The translations under genes were made by a program, and so were the position numbers. Under the pieces are notes generated by a model. It was not told the DNA's origin. It ran no database searches and was given only the letters and a program-made list of their open reading frames with translations. A stretch of 64,000 bases of DNA from Triglochin maritima (Eukaryota > Streptophyta > Magnoliopsida > Alismatales > Juncaginaceae). Shown piece after piece: positions 32,740-44,854 of this stretch (position 1 is its first letter; each line of letters opens with the position of its first letter). The stretch spans positions 12,709,001-12,773,000 of the forward strand of contig OY821771.1 of the NCBI GenBank assembly GCA_963682175.1, written 5' to 3'.

Positions 32740-34601
32740 TGAGTCATGTGGAATTACCTCTTTGCTTTTAGAGTTATGCACTACAAACTGCGGCTTACAC
32801 ACTAAATAATGTTCCATCCAAATCCGTGGAGAAAACTCCTTATGAGATGTGGAGTGGTAAAACACCCAAGCTCAATTTTCTCAAGATTTGGGCTTGTGAG
32901 GCTTACGTCAAGAAATTGATGTCGACCAAACTTCAACCAAAAGCGGATAAGTTCTTCTTTATAGGTTATCCTCGTGAGACAAGAGGATACTACTATTGGC
33001 ATATCACCTCCAATCGAGTGATTGTAGAGAGGGATATCACATTTCTGGAAAAGGAATTTCTAGAAAAGGTAAAAAGTAGTGGGAGTAGGGTTGTGCTTGA
33101 GGAAACTCAAGATACTTTACAAGATCATGACATGAATGATGACATTCAAGATCGTGAAGGCCCAACCGAGATTCCTTTGGTTAGTGGGAGCATGAGTGAG
33201 AGACCCTCGCAAGAAATTGTGAGAGAATCGCAATCATCCCCACCTAGTGTACGTTCAAGAGTTGAACGTGAGCCCACTCCTCAAGAAATTGAGGAAGAAG
33301 TTCGAGAGACACGAGAAGAACCAAAAGAACTAAGAAGGTCAACGAGGGAAAGGAAGAAACCCGACTTGTATTTGGGACTTCATGAAATAATGGTACTTGA
33401 TACCAATGATCCCTTGACCTTCCAAGAAGCAATGGAAAAGGAAGACTCCAAACTATGGCTTAAGGCCATGGAATCCGAAATAGAATCCATTTATGATAAC
33501 CAAGTATGGAGCTTGGTTGACCTTCCTCAAGGGAAAAAGGTCATTCAAAATAAATGGGTTTTTAAGAGGAAGATGGACATGGATGGGAACTTGACAACCT
33601 ACAAAACGAGGCTTGTAGCAAAGGGTTTCACTCAAGTTCAAGGAATTCACTATGATGAGACTTTTTCACCAGTTGCCATGTTCAAGTCTATTCGGATAAT
33701 GCTCGCTATTGCTGCATTTCATGATTATGAAATATGGCAAATGGATGTCAAAACGGCATTCCCGAATGGGAACTTCGAAGAGGATATGTACATGGTACAA
33801 CCTCGAGGTTTTGAAGATCCAAAGAATAGCGATAAAGTATGCAAGCTTCAAAGATCCATTTATGTATTGAAGCAAGCATCAAGGAGTTGGAACAAACGCT
33901 TTGACGAGGAAGTGAAGAAGCTTCACTTTATTCAAAATAAGGAAGAACCTTGTATATACAAGAAGGTTAGTGGGAGCCATGTAGTATTCCTAATCTTATA
34001 TGTCGATGACATATTGCTTATGGGCAATCATATTCCTTTGCTTGAGCAAACGAGAAGTTCATTGAAATCTGCATTTTCAATGAAAGATATGGGTGAGGCT
34101 CAATACATCTTGGGAATCAAGATATATCGAGATAGATCCCGTAGACTCATTGGCCTAAGTCAACGTGCATACATTGACAAGGTCTTCGAAAGGTTCAAGA
34201 TGAACAACTCCAAAAAGGGCGGTGTGACAATGAGTATGGGTGTGCAACTCAAGAAGTCTCAATGTGCGCAATGACGTAAGGACTTAGAGTACATGAAGGA
34301 TGTCCCGTATGCTTCGGCAATTGGGTCGATCATGTACGCGATGACTTGCACAAGACCCAATGTCTCGTATGCTCTGAGCGTGACAAGTCGTCACCAATCC
34401 AACGCAGGTCCTGAGCATTGGACTGCGGTCAAGAATATCCTGAAGTACCTTAACCGGACCAAGGTTAAGATTCTTGTTTATGGAGGACAAAGGGAGTAGA
34501 TAGCCGAAGGGTACTCGGATGCGAGTTTCATGAGTGATCCAGACGATAGAAGGTCGCAATCAGGATACGTCTTTCTTCTGAATGGTGGAGCTGTGAGTTG
34601 G
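32740..34601 (+). pseudogene. Copia-A integrase tail, reverse transcriptase and start of RNase H
   Basis: A TAG at 32769 lies in the integrase tail where the family has Trp. An open stretch from 32826 covers TPYEMWSGKTPKLNFLKIWA, a basic linker, then RT with WVFKRKMDMDGNLTTYKTRL, FSPVAMFKSIRIMLAIAA, WQMDVKTAFPNG and an intact catalytic YVDD at 33999-34010. A TGA at 34272 and a TAG at 34497 interrupt the following RNase H (YASAIGSIMYAMTCTRPNVS, YSDASFMSDPDDRRSQSGYV). The sequence stops at 34601, where Athila-B is inserted. Confidence 0.92.
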
Positions 34602-35803
34602 TGATGCATTGCATACATTGCATCATATGTCTTTCATTTAGATTAATTTTATATCAATAAATGCTACTAAGGTATGTGTTTAGTCTTATTTACATAATAC
34701 AGGGACCTGAATGCAAATTACCCATATCGCGAGCATAAAGGCATGCAAGAGACTCATTTCTATCATAAAGACCAAGTCAAGATTATCGGGATTCAAATGG
34801 AAGTTCATCCAAGCATAAAAGCATTCAAATACCTAATTACAAAAAGGCGAGGGACTTAAGCACAAAAGTAGTCAGGGACTTAATTGCAAAAGTCGAGGAC
34901 CCGACTGCAAATTACGAGTACCAAAAGATTATTTTGGAGAAGTTCTAGAGAAAAAAATCAATTTGGATCTCCAAATATATGAAGAAATTAACTCGGATCT
35001 CAAAAGATATGCAATAATTAATCTGGATGCGTAAATGACAACTAAAACACACCATAAACACACAGGAAAAATCCGGGTCGATTCTGAGCCAAAAAGTTGG
35101 TGATTCCGCCGCACCTCATGTACAAATTGCGGCGATTCCGGCGCACAAAAGTTGATCCGTGTGCTCAAATTTTTACCAATGTTGTTTTGACATGTGTACT
35201 TTCCGTTTATATATTGGGATCCCTTGTATCGGCTATAAATAGCCCCGAAATGATGTTGTAAAAGGGCTTTAGTTTTTGTTCCCTATTTTAGTAATAAAAT
35301 TCTGTTCTTTTATTTCTTGTTTTTAGTTTTCTTTTGTAGTTTCTCTAGGACCCCTTCTCATTCCCTCCATCCATGAGTTTCTAACTCTCTCCAATGGGTG
35401 GGGTGACAGATTTAGGGTGATGAGAAGAAGAATTACGTTATTATATTAATTTCGTGTTAGTATATTTTGATTACTTGAGTTTATGTTGAATCATTTATCA
35501 TGTAATGCTTCATAACTAATATGATTTATTATAAGTTTCAGAATTCTCTAATCTAAACCCGATATCTAAACCTCCACCCACTGGACTTTCCATCCATCTT
35601 TCCTTTATTTTTAATTTGTTTTTGTTGTTCTCGCTTTAGATAATTAAAAACCAAAAATCTCAAACCAACCTTATTTTTTTCTCTCTTTCTTCCTTAATCC
35701 AAAATCACAAAAATAACAAGATCTCTCCCTCCTTGTGTTCGACCCGTATTTGCCACGTCTTCACTGACGCCGTGCGCTTGCGGTATAAATAAAATTCTCA
35801 TCA
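34602..35803 (+). repeat. Athila-B 5' LTR
   Basis: TGATGCATTG to AATTCTCATCA. TATA at 35233-35242, degenerate GC-rich palindromes at 35097-35146 and the conserved end block at about 35738-35785. AATAAA at 35293-35298 could serve as a polyadenylation signal. Confidence 0.92.
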
Positions 35804-35809
35804 AGTTTT

Positions 35810-35827
35810 TGGCGCCGTTGCCGGGGA
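35810..35827 (+). promoter_or_regulatory. Athila-B primer-binding site (tRNA-Asp)
   Basis: TGGCGCCGTTGCCGGGGA, identical to the Athila-A site. Confidence 0.88.
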
Positions 35828-37107
35828 GGCGACGAAGATTTTGTTTATTATTTTTTATTTCGATTCTATCCTGTTTATCGTGTGCGCGATCTAACTATTT
35901 GGGTTAGCGTTTCAGGAGAGAACAGAGTGCGCGGCGAAATCCGGGCACATTCGGAGCTATAAGGGCGGCGAAATCGCCGCATCTCAAGTACAACCTGCGG
36001 CGGATCCTCCGCACATTTGAAGCATCTGGGCTTCATTTTGGTCTGAGGTCGTCTCCATCTCTGGGTGGTCGCGTAGAGCATCTGGGAAGTTTCGAGAGCG
36101 GGCGGCGAACCCGTCTGAGCATTGCGGAGGTAACTTTTCTTGCCTTTCTCATAAAATCTTAATTTTCGTAAAGTTCCTTTTCGTAGAACTGCACGTGTTA
36201 GGGAAAAATTCCATAATTGGCAATAATTCAACTCTGACCTAAAAATTGGCAAAATTAGAAGGACTTAGTGCATGCATCATATAGTGTTTTGTTTGCATTA
36301 TTCTTGCAAAATTCTTGCAAATTAATTCTTGTTGAAGAGTGCTGGAGGCAAGGTACGTGCGCGGTTTTTTTTATCGATTGCATTGAAGCATATAATCTAG
36401 TTTGCATACAACCTTGCAATTGCCGCCCACTAAAAAGACCAATGTTTGACTATCTTTGCTAGATTTAAGTTAAACTATCTTAAGGGCAACTCCGTAGAAA
36501 AAGATACGGTGGGGATTTCATCACCCTTCCGTGGCCCACAAATCACAATCCTAAAGTGTCACCCAAGCCTTAAAATTAAAATCAATTAGACATTGTCCCC
36601 TAAGGACTGAGAATCAATTAAGGAGAAGATTGGTTTGACTTGCTATGACTTGAAGCTGATCGAATTTGATTTGGTGTCTAGAAAGTGTTTTTGTGTTGAC
36701 GTAAGTCTTCCAAGCGAAGTGGTTGTCTAATTGGCACCGACTCTGTCGGAAGCACCCCCACTAGCTATACACTGCCTGGCTAAGTTGGTTTGATTAGTGA
36801 GGGAGGTGAATCAAGCAAGCCAATTCGACTCAACCAGTTAGGAGTCGTCTAGAATTAGGCTCCCTTAGGTCTAGGATTGTTTGAACAGTGCTTGTTTAGG
36901 AAACTTCTGACCAACCCTCTCATCTATCTTTTAGAGTTAAGTTTCCCTTCTCCTCTGAGTCATCATCTTCTCACCTTCTTCTATGTTATAGTCTCCTCCC
37001 CTTTACACTCTCTGATAGCGTTTTTAGGGTCGAGTCGAGCACTTTTTACGAGTTTAGCCTCGTGGTGGTGAGAGTGGTCGACTCTAGAGTTCTTTGTGAA
37101 GATTTAC
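35828..37107 (+). other. Athila-B untranslated leader
   Basis: Palindromes at 35965-35980 (arms GCGGCGA/TCGCCGC) and 35996-36013 lie 138-186 nt after the primer site. The stretch 36250-36870 is conserved with Athila-A; similarity ends near 36960, where the Athila-B-specific ORF region begins. Confidence 0.7.
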
Positions 37108-37521
37108 ATGGGCGACCATCCATATCATTGTTGGGACCAGGACAATTCGTCCTGGTATTCCGGACCCACGCAACCTGGGGTGGCTCAGTCGAACACTTCG
37201 TATGGTTGGGATAATCCTCATTGTGTGACTGAGCAATCTTCATATTGGGGTAACATGAGAGAGGCACCGACTGCCAGACCACAATCTAGTTATGTTGGAT
37301 CATATGCTGGTCAACAAACTGAGACATTACAACAAACTTTTGCCTCCTTCATGCGTATGGCTAACAACATGAGTGCACCGGTGGCTCCAGTCGCCGTACC
37401 GTGCGACTGTTGTGGGTTGAGTGGTCATGTTATCCGGGAATGCCCTTATGTTCCACCAGAGCCTGAGTATAAGTATACATTTTCCCAAAATGCTCAATAT
37501 GACCATTACGCATCCGCGTAC
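37108..37521 (+). CDS. Athila-B Gag-like ORF, 5' part (138 codons)
   Basis: ATG at 37108 (MGDHPYHCWDQD). The residues are rich in Ser, Tyr, Pro and Gln. A CCHC zinc knuckle CDCCGLSGHVIREC lies at about residues 100-113, and the exon-like piece ends with YDHYASAY at the Copia-B insertion. The Athila capsid domain that should precede the knuckle is missing, so this is not a usual Gag. The likely role is RNA binding through the knuckle, inferred from that motif only. The frame continues without a break at 46912, after one copy of the TSD, giving about 470 codons in all. There are no stops or frameshifts other than the Copia-B insertion. Confidence 0.75.
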
Positions 37522-39556
37522 TGCAGGATTTCATGTTTAATTGTACATATTTATTTTCAAAAATTTTATGCACAATAAGGATCAATTTACAATTTTCTAT
37601 GATTTATTTGATGCATGCATCAATTTGTTTCAATAACTAGTTTCAAAACTTTATTAAAACAAATATGGGCTCCGAAATTCATACCTAGAAGTTCTCTAAA
37701 ACTTCTTGAAGATTCGGATACGTTGGGGATGCTCCTCGCTGCGCCGGATGCCTCCGAGTATTCACCAAACTCTAAACAAGATCGGAGAGAGGGAAGCTAG
37801 TCTCCCAATCTCCGATAGGGTTTAGAATCCAATTACTAACCCCTCTTTAATTCCCTTGAGAAGATGATCTCTTAAGAACTAAAACTAAACTTAAGAATTA
37901 AGGGATTTTCGTGGAGATTTATGGAGAGAGAATTTTTGCATAAGTAATAATGAATTAATTTTTTGGAGGTAATGAGATAAACTTGTATTTATAAGCTCTC
38001 TCCAAATTACATATTCATGTGCAACCCCTTACCCATGATTTCATGCAAAATTCCATCTAACCATCCATTATTTGATAATAAATAATATTATCCACGAATT
38101 AAATCAATTATGGACCAATTCCATGCATGATCTAATTAATTCTTAAATTAATTCTACTGAAAACCGTCTGGACCGGTCGACCGTTTGGAGGTTCGGTAGA
38201 CCGCTCGAACCATGTTTCGGTCGACCGTTCAATAACTCGGTCGACCGTTCGTAACAGGAATTATTCCATCTTGATGTTCGGTCAAGCGACCGATTACTTT
38301 CGGTCGACCGTTCGAACATATGAAAATTCCCTGTTATCGGTCGAGACATGTCCGGTCGACCGTTTACTGCTAACCGGTCGACCGTTGGAGCACTATTTTG
38401 CAGACTTGTCAAATTTCGGTTTAACCCCTACAAAATTTGACATTTCGAGATTAGTAGTAAATTCACAACTTATGTAACATATTATCATATGCAATGATCA
38501 ATCATTACACCCCATAATATTTACATCACATATGAATTTTATTTAGATTCTAATTTTGTTATTAATCACAACATAATTTTGATTTTGCTTGTTCACCCCA
38601 TGTGTCATATTTTCTACATGAAACACGACATATCTTATGAACTCGAAATCCCCATTTCTTGTTTCCCAGTTTTGCGGTGTGACCTATGGGAGGATCTAAA
38701 CTAAGTTGGCAGTGATATTAAGAGCTTAGTATCACAAGCTATAAGCGGTATCTAGCTACACATTATAGCTCCCAATTAGTTAGATGTCTTAATTCCACTC
38801 GAACCAAAACCCGATCCATTTAGTGATGGAGTGCACCACTTGTGTCCATCCCTTGCCTCATGATATTAAGAATACACACAGAGTAGTCTTGTGTCATCTT
38901 TGTATTAGTATTCATTTCTTGATCTCTTTAAGCTAGTTATAAATATGTGACTTAACTCAAATCACATTGTGCACATTATAACTTTGCTTTATCAAGGGGC
39001 CCACTAATATCATTACTCAATTAAGTGGGGCAATGATAGTCTTTTGACTAACTATCTTCTCCAACAAAAGTTGTACTTAACCAACCAATGCCTTTACACA
39101 CCACTTATCGATAGTTCAAGACATTGATCTAATTAAGTATTCCTTAAGTGATCAGATATAAGTCTCATATCAAAGGACAAAAGACACAGTAAAATATTAA
39201 TGACACAGAAACACATTTCTATAATATTTTACTTATTAGGTCTATTCAGTATACAAAAGTAATATTTTCCTCTTTTGCATACCCGTGTTGTCACTCACTT
39301 GTAGAGCTACAATGATCTATGCCCAAACACGACAATCTTAACCCGGTAATTAATGTCCCATGTTAATTACCATGATTGCGAATATCTTTTGTTTTATGTA
39401 AACCAATATCTTTTAGAGCTCTACGGTTAAGGACCAAGAGCCTCTTCCTTAACACTTCTAAAAGACGAATAACATAAACAAGGAACAAAATGATTTCTCG
39501 TTCATTTCATAATAATTGACATTTAAAAGTAAAACTTTTAGAACACATTCCCTTCA
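37522..39556 (-). repeat. Copia-B 3' LTR (2035 bp)
   Basis: In plus coordinates TGCAGGATTTCATG to ACATTCCCTTCA. GGTCGACC starts at 38175, 38219, 38239, 38302, 38354 and 38376. TATA (minus strand) at about 37985-37994, so the array lies 180-390 bp upstream of it. Confidence 0.93.
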
Positions 39557-42500
39557 ATCTCCCACTTGTTATCAAAGTTTTCTTTCACATACATTCTCAA
39601 TGTATAAAACATTAATAACTAGGGTAACCTTCCCAAATCACCTATCAAGCCAATCCACATGGATCCTCGGATACATGGACTCGAAATATATTTCGTCTCA
39701 TAGCTTGGTATGAAGGTTTGTTGAATGGATCAGTTGTGCCACTGTTGTGTCAACCTATTTATTTATTTTGTCTTTCGTTGGTGGTTGAGTTAGCTGTAGT
39801 GATATTACTCCTAACTACACTAGCTCATACCTCCACCTTCGATAATGATGACGCATCATCACTCCAACCTCTTATTGTCTAGAATTCCTATAAGAATTGC
39901 ATCAAAACAGCCCTCGGCTATTTTCTCCTTTGTCTTCCATAAACAAGAACCTTATCTTTAGTCCGGTTAAGGTACTTAAGAATATTCTTGACCGCAATCC
40001 TATGATTAGGACTTGCGTTGGATTGGTGACCTCTTGTCACGTTTAGAGCATACGAGATATTGAGTCTTGTGCAAGTCATCGTGTACATGGTCCTTCCTTT
40101 TGCCGAAGCATAAGGGATACCTTCATGTACTCCAAGTCTTTGTGTGATTGAGCACATTGAGACTTCTTGAGTTGCACACCTATACTCATACTTATTGGCA
40201 TATTGTCCATATCGGAATTGTTCACCCTGAACATTTCAAAGATCTTGTCAATGTATGCACATTGACTGAGGCCAATGAGTCTACCGGATGTATCTCAATG
40301 TATCTTGATTCTCAAGATGTGTTGAGCCTCATCCTTTTCTTTTCATTGAAATGCCGATTTTAATGAAATTTCTCGTTTGCTAATGCTAAGGTATATGATT
40401 GCTCATGAGCAATATGTCATCGACATATAAGATCAGAAGTACTACATGGCTCCCACTAATCTCCTTGTATCAACAAGGTTTTCCTTTACTTTGAATGAAG
40501 TGAATCTTCTTCAAAGCGTTTGTTCCAATCTCCTCGATGCTTGCTTCAATCCATAAATGGATTCTCGAAACTTGCATTTCTTCTCGCTATTATTTGGATC
40601 ATCAAAACCTTGAGGTTGTACCATGTACATATCCTCCTCCAAGTTCCTGTTTAAGGAACGCTATTTTGACATCAATATTCCATATCCCACAATTGTGAAA
40701 TGTGGTAATAGTGAGCATAATCCGAATAGATTTTAATATGACAACTTCTCAAAAATTTCATCAAAGTCAATTTCTTGAATTTGAGTATAACTTTTGTTAC
40801 AAGCCTCGCTTTGTAGGTTGTCAAGTTATTATCCATGTCTATCTTCCTCCTAAAAGCTCATTCATACCAAATGATATTTTCTCTTGAGGAAGGTAGATCA
40901 AGTTCCATACTTGATTACTATACATGGATTCTACTTCGGATTCCATGGCTTTTAACCATAGTTTGGAGTCTTTTCTTTCCATTGCTTGTTGGAAGGTCGA
41001 GGGATCTTTGGTATCTAGTACCATGATCTCATGAAGTCCCACATACTTATTGGGTTTTTTCCTTTCCCTCATTGACCTTCTTAGTTCTTTTGGTTCTTCT
41101 CGTGTCTCTCGAACTTCTTCCACAATTTCTTGAGGAATAGGTACATGTTCGACTCTCGAACGCACACTAGGTGAGGATGATTGAGATTCTCTCACAATTT
41201 CTTGTAAGGATCTCTCGCTCATGCTCCCACTAACCAAACGAATCTCGGCTGGGCCTTCATGATTTTGAATGTCATCATTCATGTCATGATCTTGTAGAGT
41301 ATCTTGAGTTTCCTCAAGTTCAACTCTACTCCCACTACTTTTCTCTCTTTTCCAGAAATTCTAGAAAAACCATATCTCTCTACAATCTTTCGATTGGAGG
41401 TTATACACCAAAAGTAGTATCCTCTTGTCACACGAGGACAACCTATAAAGAAGCACTTATCCACTTTTGGTTGAAGCTTGGTTGACATCAATTTCTTGAT
41501 GTATACCTCACAACCCCAAATCTTGAGAAAGTCGAGCTTAGGTGTCTTTCAACTCCATGGCTCACAAGACATTTTCTCCACGGATTTGGATGGAACATTA
41601 TTTAGTGAGTTTGTCATTATTTGTAGTGCATAATTCCAAAAATAAATAGGCAATTTAGATTGACTTATTATTGATCGAACCATGTCGAGCAATATCATGT
41701 TCCTACTTTAGGAATAAGTCAAATTAGGTATCCTAAGCACTCACCCCTACGAACCTTTCATAGAGACTCGATATTCTTGTTGAGTCGGTTCACTACTTCA
41801 TCCTCGAATTCCTTGAACTTGTCAAAGAATTCACTTTTGCTTCCCATTAGACAAATATAGACATAATGACTATAGTTGTCTGTGAACAAAATGAAGTACC
41901 TTAAACCGTCTCTTGCACTTGTACTTATCGGACCATATACACTAGAATGTATCATATCCAATTAGTTATTCGTTTTCGTCCCTTTCTTCTTGAAAGGTCT
42001 CTTGGTCATTTATTTGACCAATCCGATAGTGCTACAAGATTGTATCGTTCACGTGAGTTATCTTAGTTCCTTTTGTTATTGTTTGTTTGAGTTTGTTTAT
42101 TATTTATTTCAAGCAAATAGAAACCATTCTATGCGAATGTATTTGCATAGAAAATTCCATTCTTCGATATAGACAAGCAAGAATTAGAAATATATATTAA
42201 GTTATCCATATCCAAAACATGATACAGAATAGTTCTTGCTAATCGAAGGTACATAACAAACATTCTTCAAAGCATAAATTTAAATCACTGGACTATTGAA
42301 GTTCCATAGAATCTTGTACAATTGCAGCATTGCTTGTACTATTTCCAATCTTCAATATCATCTCGTTCTCCACGAGTTCCTTCCTATCCTTCAATAGCTG
42401 CACATCAAAATTATGTGAGCATAAGATCCGGTAACCATTACCAAATCAAGGACAGAGGTGATTAAATTTATCTCAATAACAAACATACCTATGGCATTTC

Positions 42501-42600
42501 TCGGGCGCCTACGTTCAATCATCCCATTTTCAAGGTCTTCCTTGTACTTGGGGCAATTAGGTCGGATGTGTCCTTTTTCACCGCAGTGAAAGCACTCCGT
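39557..42600 (-). pseudogene. Copia-B pol remnants
   Basis: Minus-strand pieces keep family order but many breaks separate them. A zinc-knuckle remnant is near 42560-42600, integrase SSVYGPISTSARDGLRYFIL at about 41758-41961 and a linker/RT start at 40839-41491. RT YVDD is at 40416-40427, and an RNase H-proximal piece IPYASAKGRTMYTMTCTRLN at 39918-40130. The end of RNase H is missing before the polypurine tract. No functional enzyme is possible. Confidence 0.85.
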
Positions 42601-42632
42601 GTTGGGAGTTGGAGATTTGAAAGATTTCCCCC

Positions 42633-43361
42633 TTAAGGCATCCCATGAGCACCTCCTACTCCCTTGCTCTTGATTGACGTATCTTTGGTAAATTTGCCTT
42701 TACCTTTGTTGATCTTTTTGCTTCTCTCATGGACGTCTAGGACGTGATTGTCCCGACCCTTGCCCATGTCAACTTCTGCCGTTTTGAGAGCGTTGTGAAG
42801 CTCCTCAAGACTCACCCCTTTTTCACGCACATGATAGTGCATTACAAAGTCCTTGAAGGACGGGGCTAGAGAGCCAAGAATCAGATCTTCGGCAATGTCC
42901 TTGGGCATTGGAGAAGAGAGCTTCGACAATTTCTCAAGGTATCCTTGCATCGTGAGAAAATGCATGGACACTGATGTTCCCTCCACCATATGGCACCTTG
43001 TGAGTGCGATGGTGGTCTTATAGCGCTCCTTTCGGGCACTATCCATGAACATCTTTGTTAAAGCTTCCATGGTCTTCTTGGGTTTTGAATCTAAGTATTT
43101 CGCTTGAAGCGAGTCACCTATGGAAGCCAACATTAGACCGTGAACTTGGTTCTCTTGGTCTTCCCACTTGGTTATCGCCTCTTTCTCATTACCGGTTGTC
43201 TTCTCATTCAATTTTGGGATTTCACCATCCAAAATATGAGATAGTTTTTCAAACCTCAACACGATATTAAGATTGAGTTGCCATTTCATGAAGTTTGAGC
43301 CATCATTTTGGAAAGGATTCTTTTCGATCATAGATCGCACAATTGGTTGGATATTAGACAT
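42633..43361 (-). CDS. Copia-B Gag, C-terminally truncated
   Basis: The minus-strand ATG at 43361 (MSNIQPIVRSMIEKNPFQND) starts about 243 codons of Gag, including NFMKWQLNLNIVLRFEKLSH, SARKERYKTTIALTRCHM and LHNALKTAEVDMGKGRDNHV. It ends at a frameshift before the zinc knuckle, which survives only as a separate remnant around 42560-42600. It has fewer breaks than the Copia-A Gag. Without its knuckle it may assemble particles but bind RNA poorly (inference). Confidence 0.85.
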   Translation of the reverse strand: MSNIQPIVRSMIEKNPFQNDGSNFMKWQLNLNIVLRFEKLSHILDGEIPKLNEKTTGNEKEAITKWEDQENQVHGLMLASIGDSLQAKYLDSKPKKTMEALTKMFMDSARKERYKTTIALTRCHMVEGTSVSMHFLTMQGYLEKLSKLSSPMPKDIAEDLILGSLAPSFKDFVMHYHVREKGVSLEELHNALKTAEVDMGKGRDNHVLDVHERSKKINKGKGKFTKDTSIKSKGVGGAHGMP

Positions 43362-44841
43362 TTCTACAAAATAAATTATACAGGATTTTAATGTCAATTT
43401 TATGTTTTAAAATACATACATACAAATGTAAATGTTGCAAATAAAAATTTTGTCCATAAATGCAACAATCCAAGATCCCATTAATTGTAATATAGACTAG
43501 CTAAGGGCTATCGAATACATTACAATATCAAGTTAAGAAAACATTTTCTAATCACAACTTTTTTGAATTTTAGCAACATTAGCATCTTCAAACTCTTGTG
43601 ACTCTTGTCATTTTAATTATGAAGGAATATGACCTATCCTTGTAAGAAAAACTTTTTCCTAAAACCGAGTGAGGGCTCTAGGTAATGTTAAGAAAACTTA
43701 TTTTCATTTGATACGAGATACGTTTATCCATTGTATTCACAACTAAACATACTTGGGGTTCACTAGGGTGAAACATACCTCATATATTTAATTGTGGCAC
43801 AACAACAGACAACCATTATATCTCCCACTATTCCCAAAGATGGAGGGAGCTATCTCCCGCTAAGGGCAAGCAGAGTATCCCTCAATCAATGGCTGCTAGT
43901 GGATGAAATAAGAAGGAAATTTATTCTTAATTTTTGTTTGGACAATTTAACATGTGATTTAGAATTTTAGTCTATCATGCATATTATTAATCATACACAT
44001 CCTAACATTCAACACATTCATCACATGCATAGCAAGATAAAAACAGAAATTAAACATTCACACAATCCACATCGTGTGAGTTTATATGTTCCCTTCGATC
44101 CTCGATCCTCGATCCCTGATCTTCGATCCTCGATCGATGCGCTACAGCGGCGACTTCCTCTTGCACCGGAGATGTAGATTTTACAGAAAATAAACATGCT
44201 CCTCACATTCGATAAAAACCGACTAGTGCAAGTCCTATGTAAAAACCACTCATATGCAAATGCAACTATCTAAAAGACGGAAAGAGAGAGAATTTTGGCT
44301 TTTACATACATAAGCCCCTGTATAATAATGATTACATACATTCATAACTGCTGATTTGGAACATATAAACCCACAATTCCTGCAAAGACAACTCGAGCAT
44401 CCATGCATGCAATATCGCTATAAACTATCCAACCTAGTTTATCAAGCATCTAGAATCCCAAACAATTCTTTGAAAAACATTTTTAAATCCATTAAAAACG
44501 TTTTTCATGCATCCATAGTTCAAAAATTAATTATGAACCGCTGTCCATCCAATTTCCAATGGAAAGATGAATCGCAGTTTTTCGGTTTTGTTGATTCTCT
44601 TACAAAATAATCGTTTATACTTAAAACGAAATTATTGCAAGTTAGACAAATATCTAAATCTTAATTCTAATAATTACATGGCATGTTTTAAAACACTTAA
44701 AACATTCAGAACGAATTATTATGGAGAATTACATCAACAAACATTCATAGACCGAAAAAACCGGTAAATTGAATTGTTTAAATCCTAGATGGTAAACTAA
44801 ATTCATTTACAGCCATAAATCATGAGAAAATTGAACCCTAT
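43362..44841 (-). other. Copia-B untranslated leader
   Basis: Similar to the Copia-A leader (29381-30884) in reverse complement. No gene is seen. It contains repeated GATCCTCGATC units near 44095-44135. Confidence 0.65.
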
Positions 44842-44853
44842 GCTCTGATACCA
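44842..44853 (-). promoter_or_regulatory. Copia-B primer-binding site (initiator Met tRNA)
   Basis: Plus-strand GCTCTGATACCA, the complement of TGGTATCAGAGC, lies one base from the LTR at 44855. Confidence 0.9.
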
Positions 44854-44854
44854 C